Assembly (NCBI RefSeq): GCF_028453695.1
Contig: NC_135781.1
Span: forward strand, 33,986,777 to 34,050,776
DNA from: Augochlora pura
Lineage: Eukaryota > Arthropoda > Insecta > Hymenoptera > Halictidae
Direction of reading: 5' to 3'
DNA: 64,000 nucleotides
Positions 52,129 through 61,489 of this stretch are shown piece by piece. Both the position numbers and the translations under genes were made by a program. Position 1 is the first letter of the stretch. Every line of letters starts with the position of its first letter. The notes beneath the pieces are model-generated. The model was not told the DNA's origin. It was given only the letters and a program-made list of their open reading frames with translations, and ran no database searches.

Positions 52129-52272
52129 CTCGTCCGCTCGAGGATGATGATGAGCGCAGTGCCGGTGCTCGAACATTCCACATACATGGTCCACACTACA
52201 CACCACGACAATAATGACGAGCGGCAATATAACGGTGCCGCATTGCATCTTCAACCGCACTAGAACCGCCAT
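52129..52272 (-). CDS. First coding exon of a secreted protein (signal peptide), rest not found
   Basis: The exon encodes 48 residues starting MAVLVRLKMQCGTV. There is a short basic n-region, a hydrophobic core (VILPLVIIVVVCSV) and then a mature-looking segment, MFEHRHCAHHHPRADE. It ends at a strong phase-0 donor, GAG|GTAAGC, at 52128. An in-frame ATG at 52308 is only 3 nt after the predicted transcription start, so the ATG at 52272 (in GTGATGG) is preferred; a further ATG lies at 52248. Signal cleavage is likely near CSVDHVCG. I do not recognise the family. The H-x-C-x-HH-x-P-x3-E pattern is faintly like the N terminus of invadolysin/leishmanolysin-like peptidases as I remember them, which is only a guess. 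No matching downstream exon was seen below 52.1 kb, so the first intron would be long. Confidence 0.55.
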
Positions 52273-52310
52273 CACGGACGACACTCGCGCTTCGAAGGCA
52301 TGACACATAC

Positions 52311-52343
52311 TGAGCGCGCCCGCCGACACCGCGCATTTATATA
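52311..52343 (-). promoter_or_regulatory. TATA box plus initiator core promoter
   Basis: The minus strand has TATATAAAT at 52343-52335 and an arthropod initiator TCAGT at 52313-52309. The first T of TATAAA lies exactly 30 nt upstream of the initiator A (52311). This matches the canonical insect TATA-Inr spacing. It stands 39 nt before the preferred start codon of the signal-peptide exon, which supports both calls. Confidence 0.65.
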
Positions 52344-52344
52344 G

Positions 52345-54356
52345 GCGTCGCGGCATCCAGCGCCACACCACTCACGTTCGATACCTCGAGGACGGCAGAC
52401 GCTCTCTGCTGTCACCCCAATAACTCCTTTGAGAGTAACCTGCAAAGAAATCGAACGCGCCGTTCCCATAAATACTGTGGATATCGTTCTTACTCTCTAT
52501 GTACCTCCCATCTCGAAAATATTCTTTTACGTATCTCTTTTTATCCGATAAGGATTACAACGGCGGCTGACAATTCGCGAGATCGCGCTCAACGAGCGAG
52601 CCGTAGAGATCTCGAATTTTTACTTAAATGTTGGCTATATTGTATTGTGTATATCTACTGTTTATCTTGAAAATGGTCAAGGTACATTTTCAAATATTTT
52701 TTAATTTTTTAGCAAAATCTTTAAGTATCTGGATTTTAAAATAAGCGGACTTTGGCCAGTTTCAAAATATGTAGCAGTTAGGGGTGCGTGATATTTGTTT
52801 GCGTTCTATTTGCCTGATTTTGTGGAATTTTATATCTGCGTAGGGTTTTCGTATTTAGGAATGTAATAATATAAATACCCAAAATAAACTTTTGACAGAA
52901 AATTACAAATACTGTTCGCCGTTTCGAGTACTTTAAATTTCTAAATCATGTTGGCAGGATTCATAATTTACCCGCCATTTTCGGTCTTTTGACTGGCGAT
53001 ATAAGTTTTAATATATGTATGAAGCTTTATCAAATAAATCGCAGTCATTTATAGTGGCAAAACAAGCGAAGTAAAATTATTCACAAAATAAAACAAAATA
53101 AAATTATTCACAGAGTAAAGAACAAAATACAAATTATTCACCGAATAAAGAACAAAATACAAATTACAGCATAAAATGGTCACTTTATATTTTAAGGAGA
53201 TGATAAATTTAAAAGACAACACCAGTCTTACAATAACCTAATTTTAATTTTCATCTCTTTTCCTTTTATTATTCTAAATGTTCTAAATAAAGTATAACAC
53301 TTCAGTATTGAACTCCAGGTCTTAAATCCGAAATGAAATATCACCTATTTCACTGACACTATAGAACTGTCTATAAAAATCGCCACTTTGGAAAATTTAC
53401 AATGCAGACAATGCTGGAAAAGCAAAGGTGTATGGTTCTAGATAACGCAGAAATTGTCCATAGGCCACTAAAATTGCCATTACGGTCTGTTTTTCGAAAA
53501 AACGCGGTTGATATACGCTCATAGTCATAATAACCGTCCACTTAACTTCTACTATCAAACTCGCGACATACGAATGGAGTGGATAACTATTATGGCTACG
53601 AGCGTATTTCAAGTGTCTTCTTTCGCGGAACAGACCGTAGTAGTACCGTAATATGCGACTTTATACTCTACTTCGAACGAAACAAATATTTTGTTGAAGT
53701 AAACAGAACAAACAATATTCACGCTATTTAAAATGTTCTCAGTAGAAGATAGAAATTTACTCGACATTATAAATATTAAAATAGAAATATATTGTCACCA
53801 GATAACCAAATTAAAATTACCATTACCAAAATAAAAGCTACATTTTCTACGAAAATAAAATATCAGTACGAGTTTTACCGAATAATGCTCTCTAGAATAA
53901 AATCGTTCAAACAATCGCGAACAGAGCAGGTGATTTCAAAAAATATCGTCGAAACGTTTCAACTATGCGCGCACACTTTACATTCAATTACCCAAATATG
54001 CCCGTGCCCGTGCACAATCTCGCGAACGAATGAAACAAACGTAATTTTAATTAAGTGTTTGCTTCAGCGATTCATTTTTCGGGCCGGCGATCGCGTAATG
54101 TTAAAAGGTTCCCGAATATAAAAGCTTTAGCAACGTTACAGGCAATGAAAATAACTGTAAAAAGTACTTTGAAACTTGACCGCAAAATATCGGAATTTTA
54201 TTCGCGCGGAGTTACGCCGTGAAAATGAAGTTGCCACGTAATAGACTGTCTGTAACAGTTAAATCTACAGAGGAATGTTTTGTAGCAAATTTTTTACGAA
54301 GTGAAGGGTTATCGAGCGTAATAACAACGAGCAGGATTAACAGTGTGTAGAAATAA
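52345..54356. other. Intergenic between the signal-peptide gene promoter and the ferrochelatase 3' end
   Basis: AT-rich from 52.6 kb on, with the 30-bp tandem repeat at 53.07-53.17 kb. No exon or RNA gene is visible. Confidence 0.6.
53073..53168 (+). repeat. ~30-bp tandem repeat, three copies
   Basis: AAATTATTCACAGAGTAAAG and ACAAAATAC form the unit. The second and third copies are nearly identical. Confidence 0.9.
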
Positions 54357-54362
54357 TTTATT
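54357..54362 (-). terminator. Ferrochelatase polyadenylation signal
   Basis: The minus strand reads AATAAA here, 69-74 nt after the ferrochelatase stop codon. This is the first canonical hexamer downstream and a plausible 3' end signal. The cleavage site itself cannot be seen. Confidence 0.6.
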
Positions 54363-54430
54363 GCGGGGCATGTATACATATATAAATATATATTCGATAT
54401 ATAAGATATATATTAGATGTATTGTCTGCT

Positions 54431-56795
54431 TTATATCGTACATGTTTTCGCGTACCAATTTTTGCTCTGCAAACAGTTCTCGTTTGTACAATGCGGGCAA
54501 CGTATCAGAAACTTAGGGTTTACCGATCGCTTCGATTTCAGGCGAGAATGAACGATATCCGTTAAAGCGTCTATAAAGATAGGATGATCGTTGGGAGCGG
54601 CCGCTCTTCTTATTCTCTCGATACCGAGCTGCAAATAAACAAATTAAAGGATCCCTTCTTGGCGGTAGGTTGCGCGGAATTACGCAAGACAATTGCTTAC
54701 TTCCTCCGCTAAATCTTTGCAGTACTCGATGTCCATTTCGTGGAGTGTTTCGATGTGTTCGTTAACGAAAGCTACCGGGACTAATACGAAGTGCTTCTTC
54801 CCTTGTTTTACGTACGCTTTTAGTGCGTCGTCGGTGAAAGGAGCTAGCCAAGGCAAAGGACCTACCTAAATACACATTACTTATGAAATTCAATTCATTA
54901 AATAACAGGCAACAATACAAAATCGCTAAACTTCCAATTTTTAATCTTCCATTTTTTATTCTTCCAATTTTCGATCTTCAAATTTTTCTTTCGTGATATT
55001 AATCAATATAAACTGTACACTACTTATAATCAGTCTTCGTTCTTCTCTAGTCTTTGTTATTTAAAATGATATACTACTTGCCGTCGTAATTTTTAATCCA
55101 TCACTTATTTTATAAAATTAAAAATTATTCATTAAAATGGAATCCTGTTTTTAATGACACGATGAATCGAAACATTTTTGAACATTTATTTTCCAACAAG
55201 ATCGAGGACCAAATGACAGCATGCGTGTTAAGGCGAGTTTCTATGAATTCTATGCCCTATAAATTGTTAGTCACAGACACTCAAAATGAAAACAATGTAC
55301 CTTTGACTGCCAAACTAGATTGTAGGGGTTACAATAATTCAGTTCTTGCATAACTAAAGCAACAGTGGCGCCAACCTCGGACGGGTAAGTGTCTCCTCTA
55401 TTAACAGCCTAAACATAAAGCCTTAGGAAAATTTTTTCTCTTGAAAATAATTTCGTTATCTACTCTTGATAGAATGATCTAGTAACCTTCAGTGGAAGCG
55501 AATGTGCTGAAAACAGAACGATAACGTCGTCTCTTATTTCCTCAGGAAACTGAACTAACTGCTCCTTAATCCTTTCAGCAATTGCCTTTATGTAGAGCGG
55601 GTTCGTGGCCCATCTATCTACTATGCTCCATTTCATATTTGGAGGTAGCTGCCTGGAAATTAGAAATTCCTAAGCACAGGATCATAATTTGACTCGCAAA
55701 AGCTTCTTGCACATAAGAGATATCTAAGAGGAACTGCTGTGATCTAGAGGATAATTGTAAGTAACAAGGACAGCTACCTTTTCTTATAAAATTTATATAT
55801 TGCATTGAAACTGGATCCAGTTGTGGCACAACTGTACTGCGGATACTGAGAAAATATTACCACATGTTCAAGACCATCTCTGAAAAGGAAGCATTCACAC
55901 AGTATGAAGAATAATAAATATCTTTGGCGAGTCTATGTTGTCTATGCTTAATTTAATTTAGTTACAGTACTATTCGAGAGCCTTGAATGTCCTTACTCTT
56001 CAATTTTTTGCAGTGTATGCTCGGTAAGAGGATCTGCATATCGAAAAGCAACATAATGCTTGTGAGGTGCAGTTTCCGGCGAGACATTGTCTAATTGTTT
56101 ACACAAAAGTTCACCCTGAATGTTTGTCCACTTTAATATAGGAGACCCACCGCCAATTTCACTGTACTTTTTCTGTATTTCTGGAGTACGACGTTTTGCT
56201 ATCCAAGGGCCCAATTGACTGGAATGTACATCACATATAATCTTACACATAATACATACGCTGTAGCCTTCTCTTTCTTAAAATTAGCTAGGAACAATTG
56301 CCCACTTAGTCAACCTTTGAGCTGGGAGTTGAATCATATCACGGTCAGTCATTATGCGCAATAAATATTCATGTACTTTTTCAGTGTTTGTGGGTCCACC
56401 CATATTCAACATTAAAATTCCTGTCTTTGGCTTATCGTTATGCATCTCTTTAGGTTTTACCGCCAAGGACATATAACGCCATGGTAAAACAAAACTTCTC
56501 CCACCTTGCTTTCCTAAGTGACAAAGAATAACAATGTTTCAACTATAAAAAAGAGAATTAATAAATAAAAACAAGATGATATATCCAGCTAGACGCGAGA
56601 AAAACTATCGCAGACACGGCATTGTGCGGTATAAATTTCATGACTTGGTTTTTCGCGGGCTCGAACTTTTTATAACTATTTCCTCGAGTTTCATAATGTT
56701 GTCATATCGGAGTAGAAACGCGTATACAATAGTAATAGTTATAAATATTATCTTTACTTACCGAACTGGAGCAACGTTGAGAAATTACTTGCCAT
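54431..56795 (-). CDS. FECH: Ferrochelatase, mitochondrial (complete, 8 coding exons)
   Basis: This enzyme inserts ferrous iron into protoporphyrin IX, the last step of haem synthesis, at the matrix side of the inner mitochondrial membrane. Coding exons on the minus strand are 56762-56795, 56315-56513, 55997-56218, 55778-55879, 55652-55487, 55301-55408, 54701-54865 and 54431-54628. Their lengths sum to 1194 nt (397 aa plus stop), all introns are GT..AG, and phase agrees at every border. The start MASNFSTLLQF sits on the small first exon and begins a basic, serine-rich presequence. Family signatures follow in order: GILMLNMGGP, IAKRRTPEIQ, IGGGSP, YPQYSCATTG, FSAHSLP with the catalytic His at about 236, and HIETLHEMDIEY with the conserved Glu at about 316. 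The cysteines that bind the [2Fe-2S] cluster in animal enzymes are all present: C169 and the C-terminal CPHC-x4-C (C376, C379, C384). Introns are 72-435 bp. The length fits animal ferrochelatases. I see no break or frameshift. Confidence 0.97.
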
Positions 56796-57125
56796 GTTCA
56801 ACAAAATAACACTTCGAGGTACTGTGCGACACCAAACATTCAACTATGAACGTGGAAAATGCGCTTTGTGCACTATCACGACAGTGACAAGCTGAAACTA
56901 CCGTTACTTACAGGTTAGGTTCGACAAGAAGGTTATGGTTATGTTAGCTCCGTAAACGAAGCACCGCACAACGTGATTACGCGGCAACAGATTAACAATT
57001 CTTTCTAAATAATTGTACCTGGTATCGGTGTGTTTCTAATCATAATCTAAATGTAAACAAATTCTAATTCTTTTAATAGATAAGATTAGTGAACACTCTG
57101 CACGGAATCAATCTATATAATAATT
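56796..57125. promoter_or_regulatory. Shared intergenic promoter region between ferrochelatase and methyltransferase
   Basis: Only 330 bp separate the two start codons, which face away from each other. No TATA box is obvious at a suitable distance from either start. The stretch carries GGTTAGGTT at about 56913-56921, followed by GGTTATGGTTATG. Similar GGTTAG-type words recur in insect housekeeping promoters, as far as I recall. Both transcripts must start within this interval, so it is inferred to act as a bidirectional promoter. Transcription start points are not visible. Confidence 0.6.
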
Positions 57126-58952
57126 ATGACAAGCCGCACTATCGAGGAATTGGGCCCATCGGATTTGGGTACCCTTGATTAGTGAGTATTACATACCGTG
57201 TTTATAAATATGATACTCTCTATTAGCATTACTTTATAAGTCACTTGTCGTGTTCTTTACAGTTGGGAAAGGGTTTACGCGGAAGAACTCGACAATTTCA
57301 AGGACCACGGGGACGTTGGCGAGATATGGTTCGGCAGAAATAATTCACAGAAAGTTGTACGGTGAGTTACTCAAATAATACACGATGAATACCGTAAAAC
57401 ATATATTCTGCACAAAAGGTAAGTTCTGTCATCGTAAACGTTGAGACGCCTTGATGTAGGACATGCTGCGCTATCTCTCGGAACCCGCAAATACTTCAAG
57501 CAATACCTACTGTTGATTGGACAATATACTTTCAAAAATCAAAAATTCAAATGTGATTTAAAGTTAAATGCATAGCAAACTAAATTTCAATTTGTAACAT
57601 GATTTCAATTTATATTAATTAACTGTTAAACTGATTATTTTATTAGTATAAGGATCTAAGAAGAGACTATAGAATTCTATAATAATTTACTGTACTAAAC
57701 ATTTTAAGAAATGAATGACATTTATCCTTGATAAAACCAAAATATCACGTTCTAATTTTACAGAATAATTAATTAATGTTTCAGTTGGATAACTACAAAA
57801 TTAAAGCTCGATAAGGAGAACGATGAAATAATCGATATAGGATGTGGGAATGGAATGGCGTTAGTGGACCTTGCAAACAAAGGTTTCGAAAAATTGACCG
57901 GTATAGATTATTCGCAAAAAGCGATTGATTTAGCTGACGAAGTGCTGAAAGAAAATAATTTGTCACACATCCGGCTGAAAGTTTGCGACATATTAGATTC
58001 AGAATTATGCGACTTACCAACTAATTTTAAAGTAGCACATGATAAAGGAACTTACGATGCGATAAGCTTGCATCCGGAAGATCCTGCCACGAAAAGAAAA
58101 CTGTACATGGAAACTATTAAGAAGATTCTATTGCCGGATGGATTTTTAGTTCTGACATCTTGTAACTGGACCAAAGAAGAATTGGAGGTTCATTTTCAAG
58201 ATGGTAAATCATTTACTGGCTATTCAGAACGTATTTTTATCAAATTAATTTTATAGACATTATAAAAATATTTTTGGAGATAAACCCCCTTGAAAAAAAT
58301 AATGTCGAATTAAAATTGTAGGTGTTTTTTGACTTTTTTGGCAGACATAATATTGAATTAAGATTTTAAATTCTACTAAATTAAGATTTTTAATTTTATT
58401 GCCTAAACTCTCTGTTAAAAATTACTTAATATTAATTTTAAATTAATCCTAAAATTCACTGGGAACAGACGGTTCTACATGGAAAAAGCGACCGAAAAAT
58501 GTAGAATGAATTCGTCTGGAAATGAAAAATTTCGTCGAGCACAAGCGCAGTGATTTATGCAGGAAGTAGAAACGGCAAATCATGATCAAACACGCTCCGA
58601 ATCCGTTTCCCTTCGAAATTCAAATTCGAAGAAAAAAATATTTTATATATTTTCGCCCCACTTTCACGTAATATCGTGTCTTCCCTAATTTTAGTCGACT
58701 AATGTATTTTACTTTGAAACTAATCGTTACATTATTATTTATTAAATTAATTTAACTTGAGCATAAAAATGAAATACACAGTTTCTACTACCTACTATTT
58801 TTATTCGAACTAAGAGTATTAAATATGATAAACAAAGAGTACAATATATTTCAGATTTCACCATTGTCGATGTCCTTCCAGCGGACACATTCTCCTTTGG
58901 AGGACAAAAGGGAAACACTGTAACGCAATTGGTTCTACAAAAGAATAAATAA
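57126..58952 (+). CDS. EEF1AKMT2: eEF1A lysine methyltransferase 2 (METTL10-like), complete, 4 exons
   Basis: This is a class I SAM-dependent methyltransferase. The human relative methylates a lysine of translation elongation factor eEF1A in the cytoplasm. Exons are 57126-57181, 57263-57361, 57785-58203 and 58855-58952. They total 672 nt (223 aa plus stop), with GT..AG introns and matching phases. Near the N terminus LGTLDYWERVYAEEL and GEIWFGR match the family start. SAM-binding motif I is DIGCGNG at about 69-75, followed by GIDYS at about 91-95. DKGTYDAISL at about 138-147 and LTSCNWTKEEL at about 175-185 are hallmark segments. The last exon supplies FSFGGQKGNTVTQLVLQK, as expected at the family C terminus. 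If the third exon is read straight through its donor (GTAAAT at 58204), translation runs 53 bases into the intron and ends in an unrelated tail. The short fourth exon restores the family ending. Two AATAAA hexamers overlap the stop (58944-58953). Confidence 0.95.
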
Positions 58953-61061
58953 AAGACTTAACAAACACAGGGAAAGTTTTCTATGTACCCTTTTAACACT
59001 ATTAATAGACTGTTTAGATCGTACATTTATGAACAATTAATTTCTGGAAATCTTAACAAAAGAAATCCAGCTTCATTTGGATTCTGAGATTGTTTCAACC
59101 AAATTTTTTCACACAGCTAACAGTGGTTCATTTAACCAACTAGTCTCTAATAATTAATGCAATGAAGGATGATTGTTAATTTCTGTTCACTTACATCTAA
59201 TTCACGAGAGCCGACTGGACAAATGAATTTTTCTTAGACAGCCGAAATATGTTTATTTGTGCTGAAATCAATTGTGCTGATAATATATATTTTCATAGTA
59301 AAAGTAAGGTAATGCATATTGCTATTGTACTATCGCTAAGTTACAAACGTTATAAAATGCATCATAGCTAAAGTAAGCGCTGACATAAGTTTCTGTGTTG
59401 AGATATATATATCGTATCGGTGTTAATTGTTACTCTTACTTAATTATTTATGTATCTGATTGTATACAGTCACGCTGTCAAGTTGGGTACTGTTGGCATA
59501 TAAAATGATTATGTGTGCTTTGTCGCACAAAAGCGTCGAATCACTCGATCTTTTCGATCAACAACAGTCAACAGATCCATCGATATAGAAAACGAATATT
59601 ATCCGATTAATTGCAGATACGTGATCGGTTATTACAATTTGTATTAATTTATATCAACGCGAGTTGTAAATGCCGTGGATCGTATTAACATTAAATCAGC
59701 GTAATATTCGTCACACGATGAAACTCAAATGATTCGAAACCTTTGGCCGTCTATACGTATTTATCTAATAGTTACGTTTGATTGGTTGCACTAATTACAC
59801 CGTGCAGTATGTTAGTTTATACATTCGTCGGGAATAATTAAGAAACGAAGTGATTCTATACCTGCTTTCAATTATTTCTTTGCTTTCCGAATATGTAACA
59901 TATCGTTCGTTTAATTTTCTACCTGTATAATTCGTTCCCAAACCATTGCCGGCGAGTGCATAATTAAGAATAAAGATTTTCAAAAAATCCATTATGCTTA
60001 CACAGATATATCTTCAGTCGGAGTTTAATAATTTATTTTTATTCGTCGTGTTAATAATGCTCTATTATTTTTTTCTCTTATCTGAATAGTTATAGAGTAA
60101 ACTGTATGTTCATAACAAATGAAACTTTCACGGTATTGTACATATGAAATTTCACAATACATTTGATCTTAGGTATATTTTATAATTTCTCTGAACTGTG
60201 ACAATTGAAATTAATACGATGTTCGTGTAAATTATTTGAAAGAAAAATGTGCGCGAAAAATAATGTACGTAGCTTAACAAATGCGTCGTCCAAAAGACCT
60301 GAAAAGTATCTCGAAGCCGAAATAATCTGCTGTTTTTCATCTTATTTTTTTGTTAGTAACGATACGCTTTTCCTTTCATTTTTTCGAAGTATATATATGA
60401 AAAAATCAATTTCACGTGCTGAATATTTTTAAATCATGCTTATGTGTTTTTTTGATTATAGAGTTGGAATTCGAGGGTGTTACGAGGAGAACGCGAGTGC
60501 CATAAAATGATTATTCTCTCCTACGGCTAATGTTGAAGTCTTCGGTATATAATCTCCTTTTCACTTGTAAAATATCCTCGACGCTCGAAAAATCATTCGC
60601 GGCCGTGAAATGTTAATACGTTACATACCTTAAGTTACACTGTAAATGGAGGGTTTCGGTACACCGTCGTCTCGATTCCTTAACTGCCTGGAACATTTCG
60701 ACGAAGCGTAAATCTTCGATACGTACCGTTCTATCAAGCTGTTACTGTTATCCGTACAATTTAAGAGATTTTCGAAATAGAAACTCGAACGTTCAAACAT
60801 TCCCCCTTATCGCGGACCTCGCGGAAACGTAAATGTTCGAGGCAGTTACCAATGAATGAGAGCGTTCGTGTTTTACGCATGTTCCGTTTTCAAACAAGGC
60901 ATCCAAAAATACAATTTAATTGTACGAATTAAAATTACTTATAAAGACATATCGTCGGACGCACGTAATTAGTTATAAATAAATACATGGTTTCTAGATA
61001 CAGAATCATCGAATATTACGATGATCTTCAATGAATAAGCATTGTATTCTATTATTATTAA

Positions 61062-61099
<38 letters not shown>

Positions 61100-61196
61100 T
61101 TACAGCTACATGACATATGTCGAATGTAAAATTAAGAGATTTTTCATATCGTATAGGATTGTTGCTTCGAGGAGTTCGTATTTGACGATTTCAAGT
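58953..61196. other. Convergent intergenic region
   Basis: AT-rich DNA between the 3' ends of the methyltransferase and the EB-type gene. It must include both 3' UTRs. No further exon with cysteine pattern or good splice sites was seen. Confidence 0.6.
61047..61103 (+). repeat. (ATT)n microsatellite
   Basis: About 18 ATT units with two interruptions, 95 bp beyond the stop codon of the EB-type gene and so within its likely 3' UTR. Confidence 0.95.
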
Positions 61197-61489
61197 TTAA
61201 ATAACAGTTGCTTTCAGTAGACTTAGAAAAGCTAGGAAAATCGACGTGTGAAACGCGAGGACGGATGCACAACCTGTGGAAAACATACAAATATTTTATG
61301 CAATTTTTATCGTAATTAATGATGAAAATTTTTCTTCGTGGGAGTTGGACGTACCATTGCAGACGAGGGGACTTTCTTCGTAGTAGCCATCTTGACAGTA
61401 ACAACGTCTTCCCGACATGGAGTTGTTCCGTTGCACGCAGTGCGCTCCCTCGACGCAGTCGGTGTCTTCGTTGCAGGGTGCGCGCAGCG
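61197..61489 (-). CDS. 3' exons of a secreted EB/EGF-like cysteine-rich protein with hydrophobic C-terminal tail (partial)
   Basis: Two minus-strand exons can be joined: 61355-61489 and 61197-61273 (terminal). The first follows a ...GATTTTAG acceptor. It encodes LRAPCNEDTDCVEGAHC, then RRCYCQDGYYEESPLVCNG. The spacing C-x5-C-x5-C-x10-C-x-C-x10-C resembles EB modules and EGF-like repeats of extracellular insect proteins. Its donor GTACGT and the next acceptor TTCCACAG agree in phase. The last exon gives CASVLAF, then a hydrophobic stretch IFLAFLSLL and the end KATVI before TAA. Such a tail fits a GPI-attachment signal or a single membrane anchor. The first exon begins in phase 2 of a codon, so upstream exons must exist, but none was recognised up to 64000. 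The gene converges on the methyltransferase, 2.2 kb away. Its exact identity is unknown. Confidence 0.72.

Noticed and set aside
53397..53612. Minus-strand 71-residue frame downstream of ferrochelatase
   Set aside because: No splice borders or motif. It lies beyond the ferrochelatase polyadenylation signal.
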